This document shows, piece after piece, positions 42,943 to 54,866 of a stretch of DNA of 64,000 nt. A program made the position numbers and the translations under genes. The notes under the pieces are model-generated. The model was not told the origin of the DNA. It made no database searches and saw nothing but the letters and a program-made list of their open reading frames with translations. Location of the stretch: positions 139,537,204 to 139,601,203 of the forward strand of contig NC_091126.1 in NCBI RefSeq assembly GCF_040183065.1, in the 5' to 3' direction. Position 1 is the stretch's first letter. Every line of letters begins with the position of its first letter. This DNA comes from Periplaneta americana. Taxonomy: Eukaryota; Arthropoda; Insecta; Blattodea; Blattidae.

Positions 42943-43800
42943 TTATAACATTGAACTAAATATCTCATACGTATAAGCAGTATTTCGTCTTATACCATGT
43001 ATAATATTCCAATGAAAAGTGAAAATCGTATCCTTGGTTATTCTCAGCTTTCTTCTTGCTTTCCATGTTCTATAATGTCACTGCTAACACATACACTAAT
43101 ATAGTCTATTTAAATATCGTACGATGAAGTAATACACGATTCTGAAAATCGTCCAAATAATTAACACGTTTTGCGTTATTTTCCAGGAGAGGTAAATACA
43201 GGTACAGTATACACCTATTTGAATTATCTCTTTGCCCTGTCCGAGAATACGAGATAACGTATGTACTTCTAAACCACACGCCTCTGCAGTCAGATTCTTT
43301 GTTTATAAAAAAAACTGACACGCATCATAAGCAGAAAAATTATAATACAGAAAATATAATACTCCTCGCCTGTGAGTGTAGGACTATCCTTTTGCGTATA
43401 ACAGATGAAATACCAGAGCCACATGCAATCCCTTCAAGAGACATTGTTACGGTAAGTTACACATTACACAAGACAAAACAGTTCACATCTCAATTTGAAA
43501 ATAAACAGAATCTATCTTCGTTTACAGGGAGGGACTCCAGAGCAAAATATCTTGTATGCTATAGGTTGGATATCTCTGTTTAGTCTTAAAGCGATAACAC
43601 GCGAACCAGTTGACATACAATTGCCATTCTTGTACTATTGGATTCAGAATTCGGAGCTCTATCGAATGGCACAGCTTAAAATTCATTCCTAGCCATAACT
43701 ATTTTCCGCGCAAGAAAGAAACTAATACGCGACGCTTGAGCGAGACTTCGCGACGATTTAACTAGGCAACACAGCTTCCCTGTTACTGGCTAGTTGAGCT
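42943..43800. other. Unassigned interval
   Basis: No recognised gene. Frames at 43299-43583 and 43495-43692 overlap each other and have no known domain. Confidence 0.4.
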
Positions 43801-43801
43801 A

Positions 43802-43955
43802 GACCGGCCTGAACTAACCCCGCCTTATATGCCTTCTTATTCTGAAAGCGCTTTAGAACGCCATGACCACACTGGTAGAAAAGGTGGGTGGGGTAGAAGG
43901 GGGTAAGAAGGCAGTCGCTCTGAGGAGCTACAGTTCTGTAGGTCCGCTCAAGATA
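43802..43955 (-). repeat. ~110-bp repeat, inverted relative to 55455-55560
   Basis: The reverse complement of this segment (AGAGCGACTGCCTTCTTACC, CCCACCCACCTTTTCTACCA, GTGTGGTCATGGCGTTCTA) matches 55477-55550. It is an unclassified dispersed repeat. Confidence 0.6.
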
Positions 43956-44023
43956 GACCCATTCCCAGACCCACATCGGCTGATTACACTAAGATTCAAT
44001 CCGGCATCGAAATTTGAATCCGG

Positions 44024-44090
44024 TGTGGCTTAGTGAACAAAGAGGTAGCACGTAGAGCTGGAAACCCGGGTTCGAATCCCTGTGTCGAAG
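44024..44090 (+). repeat. tRNA-like fragment
   Basis: GGTGTGGCTTAGTGAACAAA resembles box A, and CCGGGTTCGAATCCCTGTG is a near-perfect T-arm/box B. The anticodon arm is not evident, so this is probably tRNA-derived rather than a gene. Confidence 0.5.
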
Positions 44091-44200
44091 AGAATTTTTC
44101 TCCGTACTACCCATTCTTCACCATATCGTACTACAGAATTCCTGCACGTAAATATCATATGTACTTCGGTACATCATTGTAATGCACTAAGATTCTCTTT

Positions 44201-44436
44201 GAGCCAACGGCGTGGCTCAGTTGGTTAAGGCGCTTGCCTGTCGATCTGAAGTTCCGCTCGGGCGCGGGTTCCATCTCCGCCTGGGCTGATTATCTAGTTG
44301 GGGTTTTCCGAGGTTTTCCCCAACCGTAAGGTGAATGCCAGTTAATCTATGACGAATTCTCGGCCTCATCTCGCTATCACCAATCCAATCGACGCTAAAT
44401 AACCTCGTAGTTGATAGACCGTTGTTAAATAACCAG
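44201..44436 (+). repeat. tRNA-derived SINE, family A (best copy)
   Basis: Head AACGGCGTGGCTCAGTTGGT, GCGCTTGCCTG, box B GCGGGTTCCATCTCC, body CCGAGGTTTTCCCCAACCGT and AAGGTGAATGCCAG, tail CCAATCCAATCGACGCTAAA and GTTGTTAAATAACC. Closest of the four to a consensus. Confidence 0.9.
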
Positions 44437-44530
44437 GTTTCGAGCAGGCAACTTCATTCCTCCGTAAACCAGTCCCATGCCTGCGTCGCCAACCTGAGTT
44501 CAGGGATTGCTATGGAATCATAATGGAATC

Positions 44531-44712
44531 ACAGTCTACTGTATACAGTCACGAAGCTTGAGTTCTGAGGGTGCTAGAAATAATAGACTCTGCCGGTACT
44601 ATTTTTCATTGCCTATAATGAGGCGATAATAGCGATCCTAGTGGTGAGCAACTATCTAATGTTTGCATATTTACTACGTATTGAGCTTCGCGACTGTATA
44701 TATTAGACTGTG
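44531..44712. mobile_element. 182-bp MITE, CACAGTCTAG family (full copy)
   Basis: TIRs CACAGTCTACTGTATACAGT (left) and GACTGTATATATTAGACTGT followed by G (right), plus the extension CACGAAGCTTGAG/GAGCTTCGCG. A direct repeat ATGGAAT flanks both ends (about 44523 and 44713), a likely 7-8-bp TSD. It is the reference for copies at 1921, 15078 and 27947. Confidence 0.85.
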
Positions 44713-45550
44713 ATGGAATGGAGATTTGACAGAACGAAGTTGATTTCTAATGTGGAGAAACGTGAACCCCCCAGCACTAGAACTGCGACCTCGCCCGCCA
44801 AAATTATCATTATGGGTGTTTCAATCCCACGCCCGACCGAGACTCGAACACGCTGAAGGGGTGAATAAATGAGCAACCGCGAGATTGTAACATCGATCTT
44901 TCAAGATATTTCCAATATTTCTATTATTACTTATCCTTGTGAACCTCGAATCGCGCTAACTTTTGTCATAATTTCCTCCACCAGTCGCTTCTGCAAGTGA
45001 CGGTTCCCCCTGTTCTAGTCACTCTATTGCTACAGGCATAATACCATAATTAGCCCGTTATTCTAGGCTTTCTCACAAACCGCCGAGAAACGATCGTTGC
45101 AAAACGGCAGAACTGACAAAGCTGAAGAAGATAGTAAAATAAGCCACTTCCATGTTAAATGAATAAAAACATACAATTATACCAAGACTTGCAAAACAAT
45201 AAATTTTAAGACAAAACAAGGTTCACGTGAATCCATATTTTATGAAATGCATACAAAATTAACAAGAAATAAAGTATGCGGCTGGATTAAAAAATTTAAT
45301 TGCATGAACATCCTCAGTCCAGTAATGAGTTATTACAGAATGTATCCACTATGATGTGAAAGTCTGTTGAAGTGTAGAGGTGTTTACTGTCTTTTAAACC
45401 TGATGTCAACAAAACAAATTTTATTCATTCGTAATCGATGTCTGTGATTGAAACAATATCGCGTCATTCTGGTAGGCCTACTACTTTAAAATCTCACATT
45501 TGGCAGGGTACGTGTACTGCATCACTAAAATTATACTGTATAATTGTGAG
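44713..45550. other. Unassigned interval
   Basis: No gene seen. A minus-strand box B-like GTTCGAGTCTCGG at about 44850 hints at another tRNA-derived fragment but lacks a box A. Confidence 0.35.
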
Positions 45551-47935
45551 CGCTATAAGATTAAGATCATTAAAATACGATCGCTGTAAAATTAAGATCA
45601 TTAAAAATTACGATCGCTGTAAGATTAAGATCATTAAAAACTACGATCGCTGTAAGATTAAAATCATTAAAACTATGATCACTGTAAAATTAAGATCATT
45701 AAAAACTACGATCGCTGTAAGATTAAGATCATTAAAAACTACGATCGCTGTAAGATTAAAATCATTGAAACTATGATCGCTGTAAGATTAAGATCATTAA
45801 AAACTACGATCGCTGTAAGATTAAGATCATTGAAACTATGATCGCAGTAAGATTAAGATCATTAAAAACTATGATCGCTGTAAGATTAAAATCATTAAAA
45901 CTATGATCGCTGTAAAATTAAGGTCATCAAAAACTACGATCGCTCTAAGATTAAGATCATTAAAAACTACGATCGCTGTAAGATTAAAATCATTAAAACT
46001 ATGATCGCTGTAAGATTAAGATCATTAAAAACTACGATCGCTGTAAGATTAAAATCATTAAATCCATGATCACTGTAAGATTACGATCATTAAGAACTAA
46101 GATCGCTATAAGATTAAGATCACTAAATACTATTATCGCTGTAAGAATAAGATAATTAAAAATTATGATTGATGTAAGATTAAGATCATTAAAAACTATG
46201 ATCGATATAAGATTAAGACCACTAAAAATATGATCGCTGTAAGATTAAGATCATTAAAACCTGTGATCGCTTTAAGATTAAGATCATTAAAACTATGATC
46301 GCTGTAAGATTACGATCATTAGAAACTATGGTCGCTGTAAGATTAAGATAACTAAAAACTATGATCGCAATTAGATTAAGATCATTAAAAACTATGATCG
46401 CTTTAAGATTAAGATCTTTAAAAACTATGATCGCAATAAGATTAAGATTACTAAAGACTATTATCGCAGTAAGATTAAGATCATTAAAAACTATGATTGC
46501 TGTAAGATGAAGAACATTAAAAACTATGATCGCTATAAGATTAAGACCACTAAAACTATGATCGCTGTAAGATTAAGATAATTAAAACAGTGATCGCTGT
46601 AAGATTAAGATCATTAAAAACTATGATTGCTGTAAGATTAAGATCATTAAATCTATGGTCACTGTAAGATTAAGATCATTAAAAACTATGAGCGTCCTAA
46701 GATTAAGATCATTAAAAACTATGATCGCTATAAGATTAAAACCATTAACAACTATCATCGCTGTATGATTAAGATCATTAAATCTATGGTCGCTGTAAGA
46801 TTAAGATCATTAAAAACTACGATCGCTGTAAGATTAAAATCATTAAAACTATGATTGCTGTAAGATTAAGATCATTAAAAACTATGACAGTTGTAACATT
46901 AAGATCGTTGAAAACTATAATAGATGTAACATTAAGATCATAAAATCTATAGTCGCTGTAAGATTAAGATCATTAAAAACTATAATCTGTCTAAGATTAA
47001 AATCATTAAAAGCTATGATCGCTGTATTATTAAAATCACTAAAAATATGATCGCTGTAAGATTAAGATCATTAAAAACTATGAGGGCTCTAAGATTAAGA
47101 CCATTACAAACTACGATCGCTGTAAGATTAAAATAATTAAAACAATGATTGCTGTAAGATTAAGATCATTAAAAACTATGATCGCTGTAAGATTAAGATC
47201 ATTAAATCTATGATCGCTGTAAAATTAAGATCATTCAAAACTATGATCGCTGTAAGACTAAGACCATTAAAAACTATGATCGCTGTAAGATTAAGATCAT
47301 TAAATCTATGATCGCTGTAAGATTAAGATCATTAGAACTATGATCACTGTAAGATTAAGATTTTTAAAAACTATGATCGCTGTAAGATTGAGATCATTAA
47401 AAACTATGATCGCTGTAAAATTAAGATCATTAAAAATTATGATCGCAATAAGATTAAGATCACTAAAAATATGATCGCTGTAAGATTAAGATAATTAAAA
47501 ACTATGATCGCTGTAAGATTAAGATCACTAGAAACTATGATCGCTGTAGGATTAAGATCATTAAGAACTATGATCGCTATAAGATTAAGATCACTAAAAA
47601 TCTATTTCCTCTGTAAGATTAAGATCATTAAAAACTGTGATCGCTGTAAGATTGAGATGATTAAAAGCTATGATCGCTGTAAGATTAAGATCGTTAAAAA
47701 CTATGATCGCTGTAAGATTAAGGTCACTAAAACTACGATCGCTATAAGATTAAGATCATTAAAACTATGATCGCTGTAAGATTAAGATCATTAAAAACTA
47801 TGATCGCTGTAAGATTAAGGTCACTAAAAACTACGATCGCTGTAAGAATATGATCACTGAATTTGTTATCGCTGTAATATTAAAATCATTAAAAACTATG
47901 ATCGCTGTAAGATAAAGAGCATTATTCAAAATTAA
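45551..47935 (+). repeat. 33-bp satellite, ~72 tandem units (2.4 kb)
   Basis: Monomer consensus ATGATCGCTGTAAGATTAAG followed by ATCATTAAAAACT, 33 bp. Early units mostly read TACGATCGC; later ones read TATGATCGC, with scattered single-base changes and a few indels. Each unit contains an inverted pair ATGATC..GATCAT, so a hairpin can form in every monomer. Because 33 is a multiple of three, frames of 88-112 codons (45438-45776, 47504-47770) encode an 11-residue repeat (IAVRLRSLKTM). These are by-products of the period, not credible proteins. Confidence 0.95.
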
Positions 47936-48625
47936 TGAATTTGATATTACTCGCATAAGAGTCGCTGTCAGTTTGTGGAATGATGCCTTCTATATCTGTA
48001 AGTTCACTGTTCCTTTTCAAATTTTTCCCTCGTTTTTGTTTTATTACCGAAGGACCAACTGACATATCTATCGATTTTCAGATTGTTGTTCTATTAAATA
48101 ACTTAAATAGTGATACAGCACCTATAAAATCTCCTATATGTAAGTAGGCCTATATATCTTTATTTCGAAATGTAAGAATTCAGTCTCCTATGTACGGCTG
48201 CCAAAGGATGATTAAATGGGTTTTTCCCTCCTCCTGAAAGATCTTATGTTTTGCACATAGGAGTTATTGCAGAAACAACGATGATATAATTGATCAGCGT
48301 AACAAAGCCAAGAATAGAAGCTGAGCTGTTCGATGTTGGTAAGCGCGCTACGCTTAGATTTACTTCTTCAAATATTATTAGACGAAAGTCAAAGAAGCGA
48401 TTTTGGCGAAATTACAACTTAAAAGGTTCATTTTCGCATAACAGTGTCGCTATTATAATGGCAGTGATATACTTAAGCAGTTTGAGAAGTTTTATACTTG
48501 GATGCAGTTATTTTCAAACTATTTATTTGATATTCAAATTTACAAGTAGGTATTGGTTCGTTGTTCAAAGTTACTTATGTGATATCTTCTGTTGTGGAAT
48601 AATTTTATTGCATTTATTAAAAATA
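47936..48625. other. Unassigned; frame at 48290-48769 is not convincing
   Basis: A 159-residue plus-strand frame starts at 48290 but runs into the TIR element at 48626, so its C-terminal third is transposon sequence. Its N-terminal part has no recognisable domain. I do not call a gene. Confidence 0.4.
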
Positions 48626-49703
48626 CAGGGACATCATTTTATTTTTACTAACATTTTTAATATTAACCTGTCTACACCTTTAGAGAACCGGAAACACCGC
48701 TTGCTCCCCCCTCCAAGACTGGAGTTCGACGATTCTGGCGTAAAACACAAATCACTCTGCTGGGTATAGGAAGGAAGAAAAGTAGTTCATCCATTTACGT
48801 AAACTAGGAAATATCGCGATTTTGAGTTTGATAATTTTCATTAGGTTTTTCTTTAATCAAAGTACAGTACTGTATTAAGAATAAGTGTTTTTACTCACGA
48901 AGTGAGTTATCCATGCGAACGTATTCATTATGCAGTGTATATTATACTGTCTTCAGCACATTAGCGTACAATATAGAGAAAGAAGTTAAATTGAAAAATA
49001 ATCATAATATGAATATTTAAACACAATTTTGAAAATGGTGGCCGTTCATTTCGATACAGGCTTCAGTTCTTTTGTGCATATTATCGCACTATAGACTAAT
49101 GCATCTAATTCCAATTGTCAGTTCCGTCCTTCGTACTAGTAACTCATGTTGAAATAATTCTGTACCTACTCTATGTACTGTAAATTCAATCTTCACTTCT
49201 GCCCGATCCGAAAATATAAAATTACTCAGACATGCTATCTACTGTCCGTCCAAGTGGTTATGCCGCAGGATTGTAGAAAGGGAGGAAATCACGTGACAGT
49301 TAATTACTTAACGAGGCCCTTTTATTTAAGTTAAATTAAACAGCTGTATAATATTACGTAAACGTCCAATTCCTAAGAGAAATTAATGTTTTCAGAAAAG
49401 AGCTAAGACAGCCCAGCTTTTACAGATGGGCGAGCAGAAGCAGGTGGGGGAAATCGGGATGCGACGTAGGCAAACGGACAGTACCTGTGCGAAAATATGA
49501 TTCAATATTGAAAGCTCTTTCGTCACTGGAAAACGCGAACATATTTCTGGAACGTACTATACTCAGTAACTCAGTACTGCTTACTATCTGCGGTCTTGGT
49601 TCTGTGTGGAGTTGGAACTTCCTTAGTAGAAGGGGTGGGAGTGAAGTACATTCAAAAACTCAGGTACAATAAAAATTGAAGTAAAAATAAAATTATGTCC
49701 CTG
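48626..49703. mobile_element. TA-flanked non-autonomous transposon, copy 2 (1.08 kb)
   Basis: Same TIR (CAGGGACATCATTTTATTTT) and same orientation as copy 1 at 26868-27939, flanked by TA (48624-48625, 49704-49705). The copies differ by scattered substitutions and small indels such as ATACTATC versus ATATTATACTGTC. No transposase. Confidence 0.92.
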
Positions 49704-49705
49704 TA

Positions 49706-50090
49706 TAACGAAAAACGTAAGACATTATTACAATTCGATTTTATTTAAAGTTCATTTTGTTCACCCTTTTCCTTTAATCACTGCTACCTGTACAGCAATA
49801 TACACTGCAGCCAGAAGCACGCAGAGTAATCGAAGATCCCCTGTCTGAAGTAACAGACTTGTTATATTAAACAACTCGTTAAGCTGCAGTAACATACGAA
49901 CGTTCGGAGAAAAACCAAGGGAAGGAATGTAATAAGTGAGTAAGCTACCGAAGCAGTGGTTGTTGTAACACAACTCGACACTCGACTAAGCAAGCAGCGT
50001 TGCAACATCTACTAGAGTACGACACTTAAAAGTCCCACTTACGATCTATGTTTAATTTCATTAATAACATTTGTCATTCTTGTTAGCCTG

Positions 50091-50091
<1 letters not shown>
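49706..50091. other. Unassigned interval
   Basis: No gene seen. Confidence 0.35.
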
Positions 50092-50133
<42 letters not shown>

Positions 50134-50150
50134 TACTACTGTTATTATTC
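50092..50150. repeat. (ATT)n microsatellite
   Basis: About 13 ATT units, then ACT and GTT interruptions. Confidence 0.9.
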
Positions 50151-50293
50151 ATATTACTATTGTTAACCTGCCAGTGAACGGATCATGAAAAGCTATGAAA
50201 CAGCACGGGTTGGGGCTCTCAGACCCATTTTATAAATATGAAAAAAATAGTATATTTATTTGAGTCATATAACAATAGTTTTATTCTCCTATC

Positions 50294-51046
50294 CAGCGTT
50301 TCTCAAACTATGGTCCGCGGAAGACCTGTGGTCCTCGATGTCTAGCCTTGTGGTCCTTCGAAAGAGGCAGAAAAAAAATCAAACGAATTACGTATCACAC
50401 TATAGCTGAAAATCTGAGTTTGTGGCACATGGCAATCGCCTTTCATTTTTTCTCCCAGTATTGACATTTTATGAAATTTATTTACCCTACTCGTCCATTG
50501 ACTTCCCACTCTACTCTCAGCAACAAAAGAGAAATTTAAAGCACTATGAACGTGGTGTTTCTCGCTATCTTTTCCGTGCACATCTGGCGTCGTGTCTGTA
50601 ACCCAGCTAGGGACTACCCGAATTCATAACAGGACCAAAGTACCGAACCTTTTCATGTATTTATGACTTTCTTAATAGTTTGCACATTGAAATGGTCACG
50701 TACTGTACGTCGTACACCAATAATATAACATGCAAAATTGCATATTTACTTGTTGAAAATAGGGCATGTTTCTGCAATAATATTTTTTATTTCTGTTTTT
50801 ACAGATGACTATATAAGACAATTTCTTCTATTAGCATTAACTTAATTAGTTAATACTAATATAAAATTAATTGAATTAAATTAATTTTAATTTTTTATTT
50901 CTACATTAAAATGTAACTATACTGGTATTAAAATATGCTACAAAAATGATAAATTTGCTTTCGATAGGAACAAGTGTAAGGTGGTCCGCGTAACTCTTCT
51001 GACTTAAAAAAGTGGTTCTCACTTCAGAAAAGTTTGAGAAACGCTG
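50294..51046. mobile_element. hAT element remnant (CAGCGTTTCTCAAAC TIR)
   Basis: Left TIR CAGCGTTTCTCAAACTATGG with a TCCGCGG extension; right TIR AAAGTTTGAGAAACGCTG. TSD: TCCTATC on the left, TCCTATAC on the right (one base lost). Subterminal TGGTCC motifs recur on both sides. This TIR type is typical of hAT elements of the ZBED/GTF2IRD2-like group. The minus-strand 79-residue frame at 50342-50581 may be a transposase scrap. Confidence 0.82.
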
Positions 51047-51054
51047 TCCTATAC

Positions 51055-51485
51055 CATGGAAGGGCACCCTGCGACTCAAAGTACAACAACCAGTGGTACA
51101 GGGAAAAGTTGGGAGGGATGGAGATGTAAACACAGCTGTTTCGGGGCGGATTCCGGTACGCAGCCGTAGCCTCATTACTTTACTTTCTGCAGATGTCTTC
51201 AAAATCTATTCTTCATTCATGAGAACAATATTTAATATTGGTAACAAATGTTCATTGCTCAAACGAAACCTAAGTTCTGATTTAACATATTTCATTAAGG
51301 AAAATAATTGTTCATATAGATATGTGGAGCACAACTTGGCTAACATTTTGGAACCAAATTTACGAAGATTCGGGTATTTTGAGTTTGGCTGTATTTAAAA
51401 AATACTTGAGCCATATAGACATTTCGCTAGCCAGCGCTACGAGCATGCTAAACTAGCCCAGGCTATAGAGTGATTACTTGTACAC
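51055..51485. other. Unassigned interval
   Basis: The plus frame 51012-51398 begins inside the hAT terminus and has no recognisable domain. Confidence 0.4.
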
Positions 51486-51611
51486 GATTCATATCGTATC
51501 ATATCATATCATATCATATCATATCATATCATATCATATCATATCATATCATATCATATCATATCATATCATATCATATCATATCATATCATATCATATC
51601 ATATCATATCG
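51486..51611. repeat. (CATAT)n pentanucleotide array
   Basis: About 23-24 perfect CATAT units. Confidence 0.95.
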
Positions 51612-51762
51612 CTAACACTGGTTTATGAATACGAAAAGCGTTACTTCGCTGATCAACCACAGGAAGCCCGGGCTAGGAATGTCTATTAATAATGCCCTAT
51701 GTCATTTTTCATTTCTATAACTTCAAACTGTAAATTCAAATGCCCACTTCGCACATCAACAG

Positions 51763-52345
51763 TCATCGGATTAGCAAACAATAAACAATCATTTTAGATT
51801 TTTGTTGGAAATTTCTAAATCGCTGACAGTTAAATTTTATATGTAGGTTTTCTAATAGATTACTGTAATGTTGTAGTTTGTGTTGTGTCACATTTCCTAA
51901 AGAGTTGAGACTAGGAAAGTGATACATGTTGTTTTCTAAAATTTGAGATTTCCACAGATCTAGTTTCGAAATGAATGCTTTCACGTCTCCACACGCATCC
52001 ACTACAAATGCATATTTAACTGATTCAAATGTTCACAAATATCGATCAGCAATGCCAGGTCATTTAACCAATCTTCATCTTCTAACTCATAAACAGATAA
52101 TTCCTGTGTTCGCATTAATTCAGCAATTACCTCACGAAGTTCGAAGAATCTGTTTAGCATCCGGTAGCATCCAGTGTAGTAAATTAAATCTTCATAATGT
52201 TGACCCATATATTTCAGAAATGCTCGAAACTGACGGTGCTTAAGTGCTTTAGATTTCATTTTATTGATTGTCTTTACAACACCTTTCATGACGTTATCCA
52301 TATTCAGCATTCAGTAAATTTGAGCTTGTATGAAGAGGTTGAAGG
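51763..52345 (-). pseudogene. hAT transposase fragment (GTF2IRD2-like)
   Basis: Minus strand: NMDNVMKGVVKTINKMKSKA, LKHRQFRAFLKYMGQHYEDL, GCYRMLNRFFELREVIAELM and EDEDWLNDLALLIDICEHLN, QLNMHL (52310-52002). After a frameshift: GDVKAFISKLDLWKSQILEN and YHFPSLNSLG (51985-51900). This order matches the central region of GTF2IRD2-like hAT transposases (NRFFELRxEI, then the DWxxDLAFLxDIxxHLNxLN block). The usual WLSRG before NRFF is reduced to CYRML, and both ends are missing. Only about 170 codons remain. Confidence 0.82.
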
Positions 52346-53019
52346 TTTTGAGAGAGGCATTGTAAATGTTAAACCTCCACGGCTTGTTGACTGTTTTGAA
52401 GTAGAGCTTTGCTTGTTTCGATCCACACCGCACAGTACCTCGTTCGAGACTGCGACTCAAATTGAGTCACGATACAACGATTTCCCATCTATGGCCTATA
52501 CAGTTAACACAATATTTGTGAATTTCACGAATTTCAGAATAATATAACAATTGAGTCTATTTTTCACTAATACAGCAATTCGCAATCTGTGCCTTGTATC
52601 ATTTCTTGCACTCCACTTAAAATTAATTCCAATGTAGGAGATATGTGGTTGTTGTAACATTCATAACATATGAAAAGAATATGGTTGGTGATCACGTTTC
52701 TTTCGTTTCCCTAAGTCCATTATGCACTACAGGTAGTCACAACTCAAGAGACAAGAGAATATTGAAGAATTGTGAACAGTTAACTAGAACCCTCACTCCT
52801 TCACCTCCACTCTGCGCTCGCGAGTTACTTTTTGAACTCTCCTCCTTCAATTGAGTGCTCGTCTTCATTGAGTACCGTTTGGACAGGGTTTCTCTACAGA
52901 TTCCAGAAACTAAGTATATAATGAAGTGAAAATATCCCTCTCACAGCGAATACAAATTTTCGTTGTTGTATGGACAAGCAACTGATATGTTCGCATTCGC
53001 TGCGCCGTCCATATCAACC
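52346..53019. other. Unassigned interval
   Basis: No gene recognised. Confidence 0.35.
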
Positions 53020-53065
53020 AATTGAAGGGTTCAGAACGATAGTGGGCCAAGTGCCATATATTAAA
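53020..53065 (+). repeat. ~40-bp repeat inverted at 54432-54480
   Basis: AATTGAAGGGTTCAGAACGA, TAGTGGGCCAAG here versus the complement of CTTAGCCCACTATGGCTCTG, AACCCTTCAATTTA at 54440. The pair brackets the LINE fragment. Confidence 0.6.
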
Positions 53066-53211
53066 GACGTAGAAAACAAGGGTTAAAATTAAGTTATTAC
53101 CATAATTCGATGAAAACATATAGCAAGTAATATAAAGTATGCACATTAAAACTAAATGATATGTGAATCTTCATTAAACTATGGCATTCACTTACCTCTA
53201 ACACTTACTTT

Positions 53212-54419
53212 TAGATAGGAAAAAGAAAGTTGAAATCAATACAACTATGAAATCTGCATCGACATGGGGAACTATTAATAATGGAATTCCTCAAGGAACA
53301 ATATTATGTTCCCTACTTTTTCTAGTGTTTATAAATGATCTTGCCCCCCCTAATAAAAGATGTAGCTCATCCCATATTATTTTCAGATGACACAATTATA
53401 GTAATTACAGCCAATAACTCCTACACATTCCAATTTTCAACAGAGGAAATTCTCTTCAAAATATGTGACTGGTTCTCAGTCAATAAATTGTTATTAAATT
53501 GTAACAAAACTAGCATAATTCAATTTAAATCCTTTCCAAATTCAACGTCGTAAATTTCTAGCGCAATAATTAACAATAGATCCCTATTAGAAACAACAAC
53601 CAAATTTCTTGGCTTAAAAATCGATAATGTGTTAAATTGGAACAATCATATTAAAGAAATTACCCCCAAACTAAATTCAGCTTGTTTTGCTATTAGATCC
53701 ATGCAAAAGATAGTAAATATCAATACCTTAAAAATAATATACTTTGCATACTTCCACTCGGTAATGAGTTTTGGAATAATATTCTGGGGAAATTCCACAG
53801 ATAGTAACAATATATTTCTATTACAAAAAAGAGTGATTAGAATAATAGTAGGTGCCAAATCTAGGGAATCGTGTAGGACTATTTTCAAAAAACTACAAAT
53901 AATGCCCATGGCTTGTCAGTATATCTTTTCATTAATAATCTTCCTCTTTGTAATCGTGAAAACTTTGTAACTAATTCAACAGTTCATAGCATAAATACAC
54001 GTCAAAAAATGACTTTCATACTCCATCGGCAAGTCTTTCGTGCTATCAAAAAGGAGTGCCTATAATGGCAGTAAAAGATTTTAATAGCCTCCCTATCGAT
54101 ATAAAAAATGAAACTCAAAACATAAAATTATTATGGCCTAATTAAAGAAGTACCTAATTTCTCACGCCTTCTATTCTGTAGGTGAATTCATGACATTCAA
54201 TAACACTTCATGAAATTGATACTAAAATGTTGTGTTGTGCTAGTAGACTATATTGTAAATCTCGTCTGTATATATTTCATCTAGACTGTGACTATAAATT
54301 AAGACTTTATAATAGTATTAAGTTTTTTGACTTGTTCCATATTCTAGCTGTAAGCAATGTATGAATGCCATGGAATGTTAATAAATACAATACAATACAA
54401 TACAATACAATACAATACT
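53212..54419 (+). pseudogene. 5'-truncated LINE: RT palm to 3' end with (AATAC)n tail
   Basis: Begins in the RT domain: WGTINNGIPQGTILCSLLFL then VFINDLA. After a slip at a run of seven C (53344-53350) it gives the active-site motif as FSDDT (normally FADDT or YADDT). A stop at 53551-53553 interrupts the frame, which resumes in phase with TTKFLGLKIDNVLNWNNHI, LNSACFAIRSMQKI, YFAYFHSVMSFGIIFWGNST and LQKRVIRIIVGA. The end reads in another frame as NRENFVTNSTVHSINTRQK. The 3' UTR closes with GGAATGTTAATAA and about seven AATAC units. A widespread insect non-LTR family; I do not assign a clade. Confidence 0.88.
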
Positions 54420-54609
54420 TTCTCCGTTTTTAATAAGTGTCGCTTAGCCCACTATGGCTCTGAACCCTTCAATTTAGTCTGCAGTCACATTCATTCTTTG
54501 TTCGTTAGCCTCACGTATAACTTCCTGGAATTTTTGTCACCAGTAAACGAGTGTCCATTTATTCCTTGAGTGTGGACATATCTCTGACATGTCAAGAACA
54601 CTTGCTATA

Positions 54610-54866
54610 ACTAAACTGAAGACTGGGCATAAAAGGGCTGTAAGTGCCAATATCGTTGAAAATTAGTTTAAAAAAGAGTATATGTCCCTGGCTCAATCTA
54701 CTAACAAAAATTATAAGTCCCATTGTAATTTTATTTAAGCCCTAGCTTCTCCCATAGATGTGCAAAACGTGTAATATTCTATTACCAGTTTCCCATGATA
54801 ACTCTGTTTTCTATGGTTTGTCCCTTTGGCACTTACAGCGTTTTTTATGTCCAGTCTTCAACTATG
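54610..54866. mobile_element. ~257-bp fold-back MITE
   Basis: Left arm AACTGAAGACTGGGCATAAA, AGGGCTGTAAGTGCCAA; right arm TTGGCACTTACAGCG, TTTTTTATGTCCAGTCTTCA, ACTAT. Arms of about 40 bp. Short GTCCCTGGCTC/GTCCC motifs in the loop. No TSD resolved. Confidence 0.72.

Noticed and set aside
44024-44090. Functional tRNA gene
   Set aside because: The T-arm is convincing, but the D and anticodon arms do not fold.
45438-47770. Long frames encoding an Arg/Leu/Lys-rich 11-residue repeat protein
   Set aside because: They exist only because the satellite period (33 bp) is a multiple of three; stops and frame breaks are frequent elsewhere in the array.
48290-48769. 159-codon host gene
   Set aside because: The C-terminal third lies inside the TA-flanked transposon at 48626, and the remainder has no domain or codon bias.
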